A stretch of 64,000 nt of DNA, taken from the NCBI GenBank assembly GCA_006218045.1, contig VBWB01000004.1:62001-126000 (forward strand), written 5' to 3'. Origin of the DNA: Stygiobacter sp. (GTDB lineage: Bacteria > Pseudomonadota > Alphaproteobacteria > Rhodospirillales > Magnetospirillaceae). The notes under the pieces were generated by a model. That model saw only the letters and a list, made by a program, of their open reading frames with translations, searched no databases and was not told the DNA's origin. A program made the position numbers and the translations under genes. Shown here piece by piece: positions 1 through 9,997 of the stretch (the first letter of the stretch is position 1; each line of letters begins with the position of its first letter).

Positions 1-1357
1 TCTGGGCTATTTCGACGCCGCCTCGGCTGAGTTCCAGCTGAAGGAAAGCGCCGTCTGGCTGCCCGGCACCGCCATCACCTATTCCATGGGTGTCGACGGC
101 ATCTCGGTGTGGTTCGTGCTGCTAGCCACTTTCCTCACCCCCATCTGCATCCTGTCGTCCGTCGGCGCGGTGGAGAAGCGGGTGAAGGAATACATGGTCG
201 CCTTCCTGGTGCTGGAAACCATGATGGTCGGCATGTTCTGCGCGCTCGACATGGTCCTGTTCTACGTCTTCTTTGAAGGCGTGCTGCTGCCCATGTTCAT
301 CATCATCGGCGTGTGGGGCGGGGCGCGGCGTGTCTATGCCGCCTACAAGCTGTTCCTGTACACCCTGCTGGGGTCGGTGTTGATGCTGGTGGCCATGCTG
401 GCCATGTATTTCGACGCGCGCACCACCGACATCCCGACCCTGATGGCGCATTCCTTCCCTGAGGCCATGCAATTGTGGCTGTGGCTGGCCTTCTTCGCCT
501 CGTTCGCGGTCAAGGTGCCCATGTGGCCGGTGCACACCTGGTTGCCTGATGCCCACGTGGAAGCGCCGACCGCCGGTTCGGTGATCCTGGCCGGCGTGCT
601 GCTGAAGATGGGCGCCTACGGCTTCATCCGCTTCTCGGTGCCCATGTTCCCGCTGGCCAGCGAATATTTCACCCCCCTGGTCTACACCTTGTCCATCGTC
701 GCGGTGATCTACACCTCGCTGGTGGCGCTGGTGCAGGAAGACATGAAGAAGCTGATCGCCTATTCGTCGGTGGCCCACATGGGTTACGTGACCATCGGCA
801 TCTTCTCCATGACCACCCAGGGTGTGGAAGGCGCGCTTTATCAGATGCTGTCGCACGGCGTCGTTTCGGGGGCGCTGTTCCTGTGCGTGGGTGTGGTCTA
901 TGACCGCATGCACACCCGCGAGATCACCCGTTACGGCGGTCTGGCCGAGCGCATGCCCAAATACGCCCTGGTGTTCATGTTCATGACCATGGCCTCGGTC
1001 GGTCTGCCGGGCACCGGCGGTTTCATCGGTGAATTCCTGGTGCTGTTGGGCGTGTTCCAGGTCAACACCTGGGTGGCCCTGTTCGCCGCCACCGGTCTGG
1101 TGCTGGGGGCGTGCTATGCGCTTTATCTGTATCGCCGGGTGGTGTTCGGGCGTCTGACCCGCGACGATCTCAAGTCCATCCTGGATTTGAGCCCGCGCGA
1201 GGTGCTGATGTTCGCGCCCTTGATCGTCATCGTCATCTGGATGGGTATCTATCCGATCACCTTCCTCGAGCCGATGCACGCCTCGGTGGCCAAGCTCATC
1301 GACAATTACGAACTGGCGCGTGCCGCCGCCGAATCCTTGTCCGTCGCGGCTCGTTAA
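1..1357 (+). CDS. nuoM: NADH-quinone oxidoreductase subunit M (5' truncated by window)
   Basis: This is an antiporter-like proton-pumping subunit in the membrane arm of respiratory complex I. The frame is open from base 2, so the gene begins before the window; about 451 residues are visible and roughly 40-50 N-terminal ones are missing compared with the usual NuoM length. The visible part is almost entirely hydrophobic helices. It contains the NuoM hallmark GVDGIS near its start, the [20 protein letters not shown] segment with the functional lysine, and the [11 protein letters not shown] motif. It ends with TAA 12 bases before nuoN, so the two are co-transcribed as the 3' end of the nuo operon. 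The family is certain. Confidence 0.97.
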   Translation, partial: LGYFDAASAEFQLKESAVWLPGTAITYSMGVDGISVWFVLLATFLTPICILSSVGAVEKRVKEYMVAFLVLETMMVGMFCALDMVLFYVFFEGVLLPMFIIIGVWGGARRVYAAYKLFLYTLLGSVLMLVAMLAMYFDARTTDIPTLMAHSFPEAMQLWLWLAFFASFAVKVPMWPVHTWLPDAHVEAPTAGSVILAGVLLKMGAYGFIRFSVPMFPLASEYFTPLVYTLSIVAVIYTSLVALVQEDMKKLIAYSSVAHMGYVTIGIFSMTTQGVEGALYQMLSHGVVSGALFLCVGVVYDRMHTREITRYGGLAERMPKYALVFMFMTMASVGLPGTGGFIGEFLVLLGVFQVNTWVALFAATGLVLGACYALYLYRRVVFGRLTRDDLKSILDLSPREVLMFAPLIVIVIWMGIYPITFLEPMHASVAKLIDNYELARAAAESLSVAAR

Positions 1358-1369
1358 GGGGAACTGGAT

Positions 1370-2830
1370 ATGACCGAATCTCTCGACCTCATTCCGGTCC
1401 TGCCGGAGCTTCTCGTCGTCCTGGCGGCGATGGCTCTGTTGATGCTGGGCGTGTTCCGCAAGGGCGAGGGCACCGCCTCGACCACCACCTTGGCGGTGCT
1501 GGTGCTGATCGGCGCCATGCTGCTGACCTGGGCGGTCGGTGGCTCGGAACGCGCGCTCACCTTCGGCGGCTTGTTCGTGCTCGACCCGTTCAGCGTCTTC
1601 ACCAAGGTGCTGTTGCTGGCCGCTTCGGCCATCACCGCCGCCATGTCGCTGAATTTCCTGGAAAAGGAAAAGCTGGGCCGGTTTGAATACCCGATCCTCA
1701 TCCTGCTGGCCACGCTCGGCATGATGATGATGGTGTCGGCCAATGACTTCCTGGCCCTTTACCTGGGTCTGGAAATCCAGTCGCTGTCGCTTTATGTGCT
1801 GGCCGCCTATCACCGCGACAGCACCAAGGCGACCGAATCGGGCCTGAAATATTATGTGCTCGGCTCGTTGGCCTCGGGCATGCTGCTCTACGGCGTCTCG
1901 CTGGTCTACGGCTTCTCGGGGACCACCTCCTTCGACGCTTTGGCCAAGCTGTTCGGCGGCGAGCACGCCGTGCATCCGCATCTGGGCTTCATCGCCGGTC
2001 TGGTCTTCGTCCTTGCCGGTCTGGCCTTCAAGATTTCGGCGGCGCCGTTCCACATGTGGACCCCCGACGTCTATGAAGGGGCGCCGACCCCGGTGACCTC
2101 GTTCTTCGCCGTCGCCCCCAAGATCGCCGCCATGGCGCTGTTGGTGCGGGTCATGACCGGCCCGTTCGGCGAATTGTCGGATCAGTGGCGCCAAGTCATC
2201 GCTTTCATCGCCTTGGGTTCCATGTTCGTCGGCTCGTTCGCCGCCATCGCCCAGAACAACATCAAGCGTCTGATGGCCTATTCCTCCATCGGCCATGTCG
2301 GCTTCATGCTGGTGGGTGTCGCCGCCGGTTCCGCCGACGGCATCCAGGGCGTACTGATCTATCTGGCCATCTATCTGTCCATGAACGTGGGTGTCTTCGC
2401 CGTCATCCTGTCCATGCGCCAGAAGGGCCGCATGGTCGAAGGCGTCGACGATCTGGCCGGCCTGGGCAAGACCAACCCGGCCATGGCCGCCGCCATGGCG
2501 GTGCTGATGTTCTCCATGGCCGGCATTCCGCCCATGGCCGGCTTCATCGGCAAGTTCTACGTGTTCAAGGCCGCCGTCGATGCCGGGCTTTACACCCTGG
2601 CCATCATCGGCGTGGTGACCAGCGTGGTCAGCGCCTATTACTATCTGCGGATCATCAAGGTGATGTATTTCGACGAGGCGGTGGAAAGCCTGGACCGTTC
2701 CGGCAGCAAGGCCCTGGGGCTGGTGCTGGCGGCGGCGACCATCGTCAACATCGTCTTCATCGCCATTCCCGGCCCGCTGCTCAACAGCGCCAAGGCTGCC
2801 GCCCTGGTGTTGTTCCCGGCCGCCGGTTGA
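1370..2830 (+). CDS. nuoN: NADH-quinone oxidoreductase subunit N
   Basis: Last subunit of the complex I operon and another antiporter-like membrane protein of 486 aa, the normal length. A ladder of about 14 hydrophobic segments is visible. The conserved core [20 protein letters not shown] lies in the middle and is followed by [14 protein letters not shown]. The start at 1370 is preceded by an AAGGGGAAC stretch. The stop codon TGA (2828-2830) shares its last base with the ATG of birA, so translation is probably coupled. Complex I carries electrons from NADH to quinone in the cytoplasmic membrane and pumps protons. Confidence 0.97.
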   Translation: MTESLDLIPVLPELLVVLAAMALLMLGVFRKGEGTASTTTLAVLVLIGAMLLTWAVGGSERALTFGGLFVLDPFSVFTKVLLLAASAITAAMSLNFLEKEKLGRFEYPILILLATLGMMMMVSANDFLALYLGLEIQSLSLYVLAAYHRDSTKATESGLKYYVLGSLASGMLLYGVSLVYGFSGTTSFDALAKLFGGEHAVHPHLGFIAGLVFVLAGLAFKISAAPFHMWTPDVYEGAPTPVTSFFAVAPKIAAMALLVRVMTGPFGELSDQWRQVIAFIALGSMFVGSFAAIAQNNIKRLMAYSSIGHVGFMLVGVAAGSADGIQGVLIYLAIYLSMNVGVFAVILSMRQKGRMVEGVDDLAGLGKTNPAMAAAMAVLMFSMAGIPPMAGFIGKFYVFKAAVDAGLYTLAIIGVVTSVVSAYYYLRIIKVMYFDEAVESLDRSGSKALGLVLAAATIVNIVFIAIPGPLLNSAKAAALVLFPAAG

Positions 2831-3576
2831 TGATATCGGCACGGTTGCCGGCGCCGTTCGGGCTGATCAGTCTGGACAGCGTCGGCAGCACCAACGATGA
2901 AGCGCGGCGGTTGGCCCAATCCGGTGCCGCCGCCGATTTTCTTGTGGTGTCGGCGCAAAGTCAAAGCGCCGGGCGCGGTCGACGGGGCCGCGCTTGGGTC
3001 AGCCCCGCCGGCAATCTGCATTTTTCCCTGCTGATCCGCATTCAGGCGTTGTCGAGCGCCGCCCAATTGGGCTTCGCCGCCGCCGCCGCCTTGGTGTCGG
3101 CGTTGAGCCGCTTGTTGCCGCATGGGCAGTTTCAGGCCAAATGGCCCAATGACGTGATGGCGGCGGGGTGCAAATGCGCCGGCATGCTGTTGGAATCGGC
3201 GGGATCCGATTGGCTGGTGCTGGGCATCGGCGTCAACGTGGTCGCCGCGCCGCCGCCGGCGGGGCTCAACCATCCGGCTTGCGCCTTGACCGAGCTGGGG
3301 TTTTCCGGCACGGCGGATGATGTTCTGGCCGCATTTTGTACGGATTTCCTGCCTTTGGTCCAAGCGTGGCGGAGCCAAGGTTTTGCCCCGGTGCGTCAAG
3401 CTTGGCTGGGATGCGCCCGTGGATTGGGCCAGCCGATTGTGGTGCGGCTGGAAACCGATACGCAAACCGGACTTTTCGCCGGACTTGACGAAGAGGGCGC
3501 GCTGCTTTTGGATCAGGGCGCGTCGGGGTTCCGCCGTATTCTCGCCGGGGATGTCTTTTTCCCCGAAGCCCGCTAA
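2830..3576 (+). CDS. birA: Biotin--[acetyl-CoA-carboxylase] ligase
   Basis: Activates biotin with ATP and attaches it to the biotin carboxyl carrier lysine of acetyl-CoA carboxylase and similar enzymes. The 248-aa protein has the biotinyl-AMP loop [16 protein letters not shown], the KWPNDVM motif and the small C-terminal domain. It lacks the N-terminal DNA-binding domain of the E. coli regulator-type BirA, so it is a class I, enzyme-only ligase. The ATG at 2830 overlaps the nuoN stop by one base. The frame is open further upstream inside nuoN, but homology begins only here. The nuoN-birA-coaX-rnj order is common in alphaproteobacteria. Confidence 0.93.
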   Translation: MISARLPAPFGLISLDSVGSTNDEARRLAQSGAAADFLVVSAQSQSAGRGRRGRAWVSPAGNLHFSLLIRIQALSSAAQLGFAAAAALVSALSRLLPHGQFQAKWPNDVMAAGCKCAGMLLESAGSDWLVLGIGVNVVAAPPPAGLNHPACALTELGFSGTADDVLAAFCTDFLPLVQAWRSQGFAPVRQAWLGCARGLGQPIVVRLETDTQTGLFAGLDEEGALLLDQGASGFRRILAGDVFFPEAR

Positions 3577-3590
3577 CCTGGAGGCTCGCC

Positions 3591-4373
3591 ATGCTTCTGG
3601 CCATTGATGCCGGGAACACCAATATCGTCTTCGCCGTGTTCGACGGCGAACAGGTGCGCGGCGAATGGCGCGCCTCTACCCAAACCGACCGCACCGCCGA
3701 CGAGTTAGGCGTGTGGCTGATGCAATTGCTGACCACGGAAAATCTGACGCGCGAGGATATCTCGGCGGTGATCATCGCCAGCGTCGTTCCCGCCATCGTC
3801 TTCAACCTGAAGACCCTGTGCCGGCGCTATTTCGGCTGCGAACCGCAAGTGGTCGGGGACGAAGGGGTTGATCTGGGCATCAAGGTGCTGCTGGATCGGC
3901 CCGAAGAAGTTGGCGCCGACCGTCTTGTCAACGCGGTGGCGGCACACAAATTCTATAAGGGACCGTTGATCGTCATCGATTTCGGCACCGCCACCACCTT
4001 CGACGTGGTCGATCACTTGGGCAATTATTGCGGCGGCGCCATTGCGCCTGGCATCAATCTGTCGCTGGAAGCCTTGCATATGGCCGCCGCCAAGCTGCCG
4101 CGCGTCGCCATCGGGCGGCCCAAGCAGGTGATCGGCAAGGCCACCGTTCCGGCGATGATGTCGGGCATCTTCTGGGGCTATGTCGGCCTGATCGAAGGGC
4201 TGGTCAAGCGCATGGAAGAAGAGTTCGGCGCCAAGATGCTGGTGGTGGCCACCGGCGGATTGGCGCCTTTGTTCGCCGAATCGACGCCGGTCATCAACGA
4301 ACTGGCTTCGGACCTGACCTTGCGCGGGCTCCTGGCCATCCACCGCCGCAATTCCCGATCGGAAAAAGCATGA
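3591..4373 (+). CDS. coaX: Type III pantothenate kinase
   Basis: Catalyses the first step of coenzyme A synthesis, ATP-dependent phosphorylation of pantothenate. The 260-aa sequence opens with the phosphate-binding loop [14 protein letters not shown], has the adenosine-side motif [11 protein letters not shown] around residue 130, and the GGAIAPGI segment that follows it in the ASKHA-fold CoaX family. It begins 14 bases after birA with a GGAGG element 8-9 bases upstream of the ATG. Its TGA overlaps the ATG of the following rnj gene (ATGA), which suggests coupled translation. Type III kinases are insensitive to CoA feedback in characterised relatives; that is family knowledge, not visible here. 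Confidence 0.95.
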   Translation: MLLAIDAGNTNIVFAVFDGEQVRGEWRASTQTDRTADELGVWLMQLLTTENLTREDISAVIIASVVPAIVFNLKTLCRRYFGCEPQVVGDEGVDLGIKVLLDRPEEVGADRLVNAVAAHKFYKGPLIVIDFGTATTFDVVDHLGNYCGGAIAPGINLSLEALHMAAAKLPRVAIGRPKQVIGKATVPAMMSGIFWGYVGLIEGLVKRMEEEFGAKMLVVATGGLAPLFAESTPVINELASDLTLRGLLAIHRRNSRSEKA

Positions 4374-6043
4374 ATCCGGGTAAGGACCAACTGATTTTCC
4401 TGCCTTTGGGCGGTGCCGGTGAAATCGGCATGAACATGAATTTATATGGCCATGACGGCAAATGGCTGATGGTCGATGTGGGTGTCACCTTCGGCGACGA
4501 TACCATGCCGATGATCGACGTGGTGATGGCCGATCCGGCCTGGATCGAGGAACGCCGCGACAAGTTGGCCGGCATCGTCATCACCCACGGCCATGAAGAC
4601 CATGTGGGCGCCGTGCATTATTTGTGGCAGCGGCTGAAATGCCCGGTCTACGCCACCCCCTTCGCCGCCGCCATCCTGATGGGCAAACTGCATGAGGTGG
4701 GGCTGCAACGGCAGGTGCCGGTGCATGTCATTCCGCTGGGTGGACGCTTCGATGTCGGGCCGTTCAACATCGAGATGGTGTCGCTGACCCATTCCATCCC
4801 CGAGCCCAATTCCCTGGCCATCCGCACCAAGGCCGGCACCGTGCTGCATACCGGCGACTGGAAGTTCGATCCCGATCCGCTGATCAGCGGTCCCGCCGAT
4901 ACCGAAGCCCTGCGCCGTATCGGCAATGAAGGGGTTTTGGCCATGGTCGGCGATTCCACCAACGTCTTCACCCGCGGTCATTCGGGCTCAGAGGCCGAGG
5001 TCCGCGCCAATCTGATCGGCCTGCTGTCGCGCTATGACCGCCGCATCGCCGTTTCCTGCTTTGCCACCAACGTGGCGCGGGTGGAAAGCGTGGCCCTGGC
5101 GGCCGAGGCCAATGGCCGCTCGGTCGCCCTGGTCGGGCGGTCGCTGTGGCGGATCGAGAAGGCGGCGCGGGACTTGGGCTATCTCAAGGATATCGCCCCC
5201 TTCCTCAACGATCACGACGCCGCCCATCTGCCCGCCGACAAGGTGCTGTATCTGTGCACCGGCAGCCAGGGCGAGGCGCGGGCGGCCTTGGCCCGCATCG
5301 CTGCCAACGACCACCCCAACGTCAAGCTCAGCAAGGGCGACGTGGTGATCTTTTCCTCGCGTATCATCCCCGGCAACGAAAAGCCCATCTTCAAGCTGCA
5401 AAACGATCTGGTGCGCATGGGCGTCGAGGTGGTCACCGACCGCGACGAGCCCATCCACGTCTCCGGCCACCCGGCCCGCGACGAAATGCAGGCCATGTAC
5501 CAGTATGTGCGCCCGCAAATCGCCATCCCGGTCCATGGCGAGGCTCGTCACGTCAAGGAACATTGCGCCCTGGCCACGGCCTGTGGGGTGGAACAGACCA
5601 TCGCCATCGAGAACGGCGCCATGGTCCGGCTGGCCCCCGGTCCGGCGGAAGTGATCGACCATGTCCCTGTCGGACGTCTGGCCGTGGACGGTCAGGCGCT
5701 GGAGGGCGGGCCGCGTCTGGTGCGCCTGGATTCGGCGGTGCTGCGTGATCGCCGCCGCATGGTGTTCAACGGCTCGTGCGTCTGCACCATCGTCGCCGAC
5801 CGCAAGGGCAAGCTGTTGAGCGAGCCGCAGGTGACCGCCCTGGGTCTGCTGGATGCCGAACATTTCGCCGAGGAACACGATTCCGTGGTCGAGGCCGCCC
5901 GCGAAGCCTTCGATGAATTGCCGCTGAAGGCCCGCCAGGACGACGCGGTGGCGGCCGAGGCGGTGCGCCGCGCCGTGCGACGCGAACTGAAGACCATGCT
6001 GAACCACAAGCCGATCACCACCGTGCATCTGGTGCGGGTGTGA
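4370..6043 (+). CDS. rnj: Ribonuclease J
   Basis: Metallo-beta-lactamase/beta-CASP RNase with 5'-3' exonuclease and endonuclease activity in the family, acting in mRNA decay and rRNA maturation. The protein is 557 aa, the usual size. The zinc motif THGHEDH occurs at about residue 70, followed by HTGDWKFD, the beta-CASP region with [10 protein letters not shown], and the C-terminal [15 protein letters not shown]-type motifs (here [10 protein letters not shown] and IPVHGEARH). The chosen ATG overlaps the coaX stop codon; the frame extends farther upstream in coaX but only the part from here matches the family. Last gene of the nuo-to-rnj run. Confidence 0.95.
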   Translation: MNPGKDQLIFLPLGGAGEIGMNMNLYGHDGKWLMVDVGVTFGDDTMPMIDVVMADPAWIEERRDKLAGIVITHGHEDHVGAVHYLWQRLKCPVYATPFAAAILMGKLHEVGLQRQVPVHVIPLGGRFDVGPFNIEMVSLTHSIPEPNSLAIRTKAGTVLHTGDWKFDPDPLISGPADTEALRRIGNEGVLAMVGDSTNVFTRGHSGSEAEVRANLIGLLSRYDRRIAVSCFATNVARVESVALAAEANGRSVALVGRSLWRIEKAARDLGYLKDIAPFLNDHDAAHLPADKVLYLCTGSQGEARAALARIAANDHPNVKLSKGDVVIFSSRIIPGNEKPIFKLQNDLVRMGVEVVTDRDEPIHVSGHPARDEMQAMYQYVRPQIAIPVHGEARHVKEHCALATACGVEQTIAIENGAMVRLAPGPAEVIDHVPVGRLAVDGQALEGGPRLVRLDSAVLRDRRRMVFNGSCVCTIVADRKGKLLSEPQVTALGLLDAEHFAEEHDSVVEAAREAFDELPLKARQDDAVAAEAVRRAVRRELKTMLNHKPITTVHLVRV

Positions 6044-6079
6044 TGGGAGGCGGGTGATAAGTCCTTCGCTTAGGGCAGA

Positions 6080-6175
6080 ACCACAGAGACACGGAGGGCA
6101 CAGAGATGCTGTCGTCGCGCAAGGCACGTGCCGCCAAAGTGACAAGGTTATCTCTGTGCCCTCTGTGTCTGTGGT
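6080..6175. repeat. CACAGAG-type palindromic repeat
   Basis: Two arms, 6080-6107 and 6150-6175, are near-perfect reverse complements. The left arm contains CCACAGAGACACGGAGGGCA and the right arm reads back with one substitution and a 2-bp deletion. They enclose a 42-bp spacer. Repeats built on CACAGAG/CTCTGTG occur in intergenic regions of many unrelated bacteria. It lies between rnj and the MFS gene, so it may also end rnj transcripts, although no T-run follows. Confidence 0.7.
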
Positions 6176-6265
6176 GATCTTAAAGACTTGCGCTCACGGA
6201 CCACCGATTAGACCGGTTCAATCACAAGGTTGACCGGTTGCGGCCAAGCGGCCAAGGTCGGGGTT

Positions 6266-7504
6266 ATGAAGAGTATAACGCCTTCCGCCACCACCTTGGC
6301 CCTGCGGGTCTTGCTGCCGTTCGCCGGCGGCTATTTCCTGTCCTATCTGTACCGTACCGTCAATGCGGTGCTGGCCCCCCATATCGCCGCCGACATCATG
6401 CTTGATGCCGGTGCCTTGGGGTTGATGACCGGCATGTATCTGCTGGCCTTCGGCTCGGTGCAATTGCCCTTGGGCATTTTGCTCGACCGCTATGGTCCGC
6501 GCCGGGTGGAAGCGGCGCTTCTGCTGTTCGCCGCCGCTGGTTCCGCCTTGTTCGCCATCGCCGAGCAGCCGTCGGCTCTGATCATGGGGCGCGCCCTGGT
6601 CGGCCTGGGAGTGTCGGCCTGCCTGATGGCCGCCATCAAGGCCAATGTGCAGTTCTACCCACCGCAAAAGCTGGCCTTGGTCAACGGCATCATCCTGTTC
6701 GCCGGCGGCTTGGGCGCGGTGGCGGCGACCCAGCCGGTGCAGGCGGCGCTGGCCCTGACCGATTGGCGCGGCATCTTCTGGATTTTGGCCGCTCTCAGTC
6801 TGGGGATGGCGGTCATTTTGTTCGTCACCGTGCCCGATAAGAGCAGCGGGGCAGGGGGGGGGACATTGTTGGCGCAGATGGGCGATGTCGGCGCCATCCT
6901 GCGCCACCCCGATTTCCTGCGGGTGATGCCGGTCACCGCCATCGCCTTGGGCTCGTTCATGGCCATCCAGGGATTGTGGGCCGGGCCGTGGCTGCGCGAC
7001 GTCGCCGGCCTGGATGCGTCTGCCGTTGCTCAATCCCTGCTGGCCATGGCCGCCGGCATGGCCGCCGGCTATCTGGCCTGGGGGGCGGTCGGTGATTTTC
7101 TCGGTCGCCGTGGCGTCCATATCCTGGTGGTCGCCGCCTTCGGCATGGTTTGGTACGGGCTGTCCATGGCGGCCATGGCCCTGGGGTGGGGCGGCGCGCC
7201 GGTATTGCTGTCCGCCAATTTCGGCTTTGCCGGGGCGTCGGTGTCCTTGTGCTATGTGGTGGTGGCGCAATTGGTGCCCCCCTCCATGTCGGGACGGGCG
7301 ACCACCACCTTGAACCTGATCATCTTCGCCGTCGCCTTCGCCGTGCAATGGGGCTTGGGCGCGATCATCAATCTGTGGCCCAAGGTGGATGGCGGCTGGC
7401 CGCCCTTGGCCCATCAGGTGGCGCTCTGGGTGCCGGTGGTCCTCACCCTGGCGGCCATGATGTGGCTGGCCCCCCTGGTGGTTCGATCCTGGCACAACAG
7501 GTAG
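6266..7504 (+). CDS. MFS transporter
   Basis: A 412-aa major facilitator superfamily permease in the cytoplasmic membrane with about 12 hydrophobic segments in two six-helix halves. The loop 2-3 signature is present as GILLDRYGPRRVEA, and the equivalent loop in the second half is WGAVGDFLGRRGVH. The N-terminal helix (GGYFLSYLYRTVNAVLAP) is like that of the nitrate/nitrite and organic-anion MFS groups, but the substrate cannot be named. The ATG at 6266 is preferred over an in-frame TTG at 6230 because it has a purine-rich AAGGTCGGGG element upstream and begins directly before helix 1. The upstream DNA has two GACCGGTT repeats (6211 and 6232). No linked gene hints at substrate. Confidence 0.85.
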   Translation: MKSITPSATTLALRVLLPFAGGYFLSYLYRTVNAVLAPHIAADIMLDAGALGLMTGMYLLAFGSVQLPLGILLDRYGPRRVEAALLLFAAAGSALFAIAEQPSALIMGRALVGLGVSACLMAAIKANVQFYPPQKLALVNGIILFAGGLGAVAATQPVQAALALTDWRGIFWILAALSLGMAVILFVTVPDKSSGAGGGTLLAQMGDVGAILRHPDFLRVMPVTAIALGSFMAIQGLWAGPWLRDVAGLDASAVAQSLLAMAAGMAAGYLAWGAVGDFLGRRGVHILVVAAFGMVWYGLSMAAMALGWGGAPVLLSANFGFAGASVSLCYVVVAQLVPPSMSGRATTTLNLIIFAVAFAVQWGLGAIINLWPKVDGGWPPLAHQVALWVPVVLTLAAMMWLAPLVVRSWHNR

Positions 7505-7748
7505 GCGGTCTGCCTGCCCGGCGGGGCAGTGGTTAAGATTAGTCTAAGTGCATATACTGGGGGCCGCGAAAAGTCTTGCGGGACCACCCCGTCCCACAGT
7601 CAGGCGTTGCCCGCGCCATGCAAGGCTTTTCGCTCCTTCCTCACTGTCGGTCAATTTTCCCTTAATGCCCACATGAACCTTTGTTGACGCGAGAAGCTGT
7701 CACTTCCTCCCAACATCCGTTGCCGCTACAAATAAATCGTCGCAGCCA

Positions 7749-7967
7749 ATGATGGTGACGGAAATGGTTCATCACGGCAAAAATAGCTGCTTTAACGCGC
7801 TTTTGGGCGTGGGTGGGGCTGTGGCCGAACGGGATTCCCAGGCCATGCGTCGGGTCATCGACGATGTCCTGGCCTGTGACAAGCTGGTCCGTTGCAGTGA
7901 TCGGCTGGAATGCACTTGGCTGGCTTCGCAGATGGCCGATTCCATACGTAATACCATACCCCGGTGA
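7749..7967 (+). CDS. Small hypothetical protein, doubtful
   Basis: A 72-aa frame in an otherwise gene-poor kilobase. It has two possible starts (7749 and 7752) and no good ribosome binding site. The predicted peptide has mixed composition with three cysteines in the second half (residues about 43-57) and a predicted helix around AMRRVIDDVLACDKL. No family is recognised. In favour: it does not overlap another gene and its composition is protein-like rather than Arg/Pro-rich as in shadow frames. Against: short, no operon partner, weak start. It could be chance. Confidence 0.3.
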   Translation: MMVTEMVHHGKNSCFNALLGVGGAVAERDSQAMRRVIDDVLACDKLVRCSDRLECTWLASQMADSIRNTIPR

Positions 7968-8153
7968 TCGGTGCGGCGGGCGCATCCCTCCGGGATGCTG
8001 GGCTTATAAGCCGCGCGGCGGCTTGCGCCTATTGGCCCCGGCGTGCTGCGTGAGCGCGTCCCGAGAATGGGCTGGGCAGCAGGAACGGCCGTGTAAACCC
8101 GTTGGGCATCCCGCTTCGGATGCTGCATGGAATTTTCGTCTACTGGAAAGAAA
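7968..8153. other. Intergenic hairpins downstream of tRNA-Val
   Basis: No gene is supported here. The stretch has a perfect 7-bp hairpin GCATCCC-TCC-GGGATGC at 7982-7998, a perfect GGCTTATAAGCC palindrome just after it, and a second GCATCC/GGATGC hairpin at 8106-8123. The first and last share the same stem sequence. On the minus strand the 8106-8123 hairpin lies about 30 bases downstream of the tRNA end, but it has no T-run, so a role in tRNA termination is uncertain. Confidence 0.45.
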
Positions 8154-8228
<75 letters not shown>

Positions 8229-8233
8229 ACTCT

Positions 8234-8476
8234 GTGCAGATGATTTATCATCTACTTGAGCCTTTCGGCTCCAACCCTACAAGCTGCCTTGACGGGGCCG
8301 CTTTATTACCCGGTTTCCAGTTCCGTTGCAACAGGGTTTGTTGCGTTGAAACCGAAGGTCGGTACAGCGCTTCACCGCTGGGCCAACCGCCGCTCAGTCA
8401 CGGTGTTCGTGGCTGAGGGCCGTTCTTCTAACGGCTTTTAAGGGGGTTGGCAACCCCCCTGTTTCGGTTTTTTTTC
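8234..8476 (+). ncRNA. Candidate structured RNA with terminal hairpins
   Basis: No protein-like frame with support lies here, but the plus strand folds into a series of perfect or near-perfect stem-loops: GATGA/TCATC (8239-8252), GAGCC/GGCTC (8258-8271), a two-tier stem CGGTTTC/GAAACCG (8311-8354) enclosing GCAACA/TGTTGC (8328-8344), a 10-bp stem 8393-8417 with one G-T pair, GCCGTT/AACGGC followed by TTTT (8419-8439), and a final G-rich terminator. Two T-tailed hairpins in a row point to transcription on the plus strand. No known RNA family (6S, SRP, tmRNA, RNase P) was recognised. It could instead be decayed repeat DNA. Confidence 0.4.
8442..8475 (+). terminator. Rho-independent terminator
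   Basis: Stem GGGGGTT-GGC-AACCCCC (8442-8458) is followed after a short GTTTCGG stretch by eight T (8468-8475) on the plus strand. It ends whatever is transcribed from the folded region before it and stands ahead of the N-formylglutamate amidohydrolase gene. Confidence 0.7.
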
Positions 8477-8525
8477 ATTGCACTCCCCCTGTGACAGACG
8501 GGATGCAACCTGCTAAACCGTTTCC

Positions 8526-9413
8526 ATGGATCAAAGCATCACCTTGCCGGCCCTGGATCAGGTTTTGACCGTCCTTGCTCCGCCTGAGCAGACGGTGCCC
8601 TTGGTGTTTTCGTCGCCCCATTCCGGGCGCGACTACGCCGCTGATTTCGTCGCCGCCTCGCGTCTGGATCCGCGGGCCTTGCGCCGGTCCGAGGATTCCT
8701 TCGTCGACGAATTGTTCGCCTCCGCCCCGCGTCACGGGGCGCCGCTGCTGGCGGCCCGCTTTCCCCGCGCTTTTTGCGATCCCAACCGCGAGCCCTATGA
8801 ACTCGATCCGTCCATGTTCATTGGTCGGGTGCCCGAGGGGGCCAATATCCGCTCTCCCAGGGTCGTCGCCGGGTTGGGCACCATTCCCAAGGTGGTGGCG
8901 TCGGGGGCCGATATTTATGCCGGGCGCTTACCGGCATCGGAAATCGAGCGTCGCATCGGCGGCTATTATCGCCCCTATCACCTCATGCTGCGCCAGTTGC
9001 TGGAGGCGACGCAGCGCCGCTTCGGCTGGGCGCTGTTGGTCGATTGCCATTCCATGCCCGGCTCGGGGGCGCCGGTGGATATGGGCGACGGTTCCGTCGC
9101 CGGTGCCGACGTGGTTTTGGGCGATTGCTTCGGTGCCGCCTGCGCCGGTCCCATCGTCGCCGTCATCGAGGACGAATTCCGCCGGCGCGGCTATCGGGTG
9201 GTGCGCAATTCCCCCTATGCCGGCGGCTACACCACCCGTCATTACGGACAGCCCCGTCAGGGCTGTCACGCCGTGCAGATCGAACTGAACCGAGCCCTTT
9301 ACATGAACGAGGCCGACCACACCCGCACCATCGGCTTTGCCCCGCTGGCCAACGATCTTGACGGCGTGGTGGCGGCCATCGCCGATTTGACCCGCCGGCA
9401 GGCTTTTCCATGA
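8526..9413 (+). CDS. N-formylglutamate amidohydrolase family protein
   Basis: Member of the HutG/N-formylglutamate amidohydrolase family, which hydrolyses N-formyl-L-glutamate to glutamate and formate at the end of one histidine-degradation route. The 295-aa protein shows SSPHSGRDY near residue 34, FCDPNREPYELDP around 90, VDCHSMPG near residue 170 and the C-terminal EIELNRALYM-type motif (here QIELNRALYMNE). These histidines and acids fit a zinc amidohydrolase. No other hut genes are nearby, so the true substrate may be another N-formyl or N-acyl amino acid. The next gene overlaps its TGA by 4 bases, suggesting an operon. Confidence 0.85.
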   Translation: MDQSITLPALDQVLTVLAPPEQTVPLVFSSPHSGRDYAADFVAASRLDPRALRRSEDSFVDELFASAPRHGAPLLAARFPRAFCDPNREPYELDPSMFIGRVPEGANIRSPRVVAGLGTIPKVVASGADIYAGRLPASEIERRIGGYYRPYHLMLRQLLEATQRRFGWALLVDCHSMPGSGAPVDMGDGSVAGADVVLGDCFGAACAGPIVAVIEDEFRRRGYRVVRNSPYAGGYTTRHYGQPRQGCHAVQIELNRALYMNEADHTRTIGFAPLANDLDGVVAAIADLTRRQAFP

Positions 9414-9997
9414 GCATGGCCGGGCACTCCCCCTTGCCGGTGCTGGTGCGCCCGGCCACGTCGGCGGACATGGCCCAGGTTCAGGCCATCTATGCCTATT
9501 ATGTCACCCGCTCCGCCGCTTCGTTCGAGGAGGAGGTGCCGTCCATCGCCGAAATGCAACGCCGCCGCGATGAGGTTGTCGCCCGTAATCTGCCCTATCT
9601 GGTGGCCGAGGATGATGGCGAGGTGCTGGGCTATACCTATGCCGGTCCCTGGCGTCCGCGCTCGGCCTATCGCTATACGGTCGAGGATTCCATCTATGTC
9701 GCCCCCTTCGTTCAAGGTCGCGGCATCGGCAAGGCGCTGCTGGCGGCGTTGATCGACCGCTGCACCGAATTGGGCTATCGGCGCATGATCGCGGTCATCG
9801 GCGATTCCGCCAACCAGGGCTCCATCGGTCTGCATCGGTCCTTGGGCTTCCGGCAAGAGGGCGTGCTGCGCGGCGTCGGGCTGAAGTTCGGGCGCTGGGT
9901 CGATGTGGTCATCATGCATCGGGTGCTGGGCGACGACGACCGCCCGTTGCCCGATGGCGGGTCCGCTCCGCCATTGCCCCGACTCGAGGATTTTTGA
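9410..9997 (+). CDS. GNAT family N-acetyltransferase (Pat/MnaT-like)
   Basis: Acetyl-CoA-dependent N-acetyltransferase of 195 aa. The acetyl-CoA pyrophosphate loop is VQGRGIGKALL near residue 105. The sequence follows the phosphinothricin/methionine-sulfone acetyltransferase subgroup closely: IRPAT-like start (VRPATSADM), the YAGPWRPRSAYRYTVEDSIYV segment, and the ending SIGLHRSLGFRQEGVLRGVGLKFGRW. Substrates in this subgroup include phosphinothricin, methionine sulfone and sulfoximine; the natural substrate here is unknown. It overlaps the preceding amidohydrolase gene (ATGA), so the two may jointly process N-acylated amino acids, which is inference. Confidence 0.85.
   Translation: MSMAGHSPLPVLVRPATSADMAQVQAIYAYYVTRSAASFEEEVPSIAEMQRRRDEVVARNLPYLVAEDDGEVLGYTYAGPWRPRSAYRYTVEDSIYVAPFVQGRGIGKALLAALIDRCTELGYRRMIAVIGDSANQGSIGLHRSLGFRQEGVLRGVGLKFGRWVDVVIMHRVLGDDDRPLPDGGSAPPLPRLEDF

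Noticed and set aside
122-2842. A 906-residue open frame on the minus strand opposite nuoM and nuoN
   Set aside because: It is His/Gln/Gly/Asp-rich and mirrors the codon bias of the genes beneath it. Such antisense frames are expected in GC-rich DNA; no start signal or family is seen.
6211-6260. Short direct repeats (GACCGGTT twice, GCGGCCAA twice) before the MFS gene
   Set aside because: They are too short and common in GC-rich DNA to call an operator without comparison.
8234-8441. Two overlapping frames of about 60 residues in the folded region
   Set aside because: They overlap each other in different frames, have no ribosome binding site and cover stem-loops; the structure explains the sequence better.
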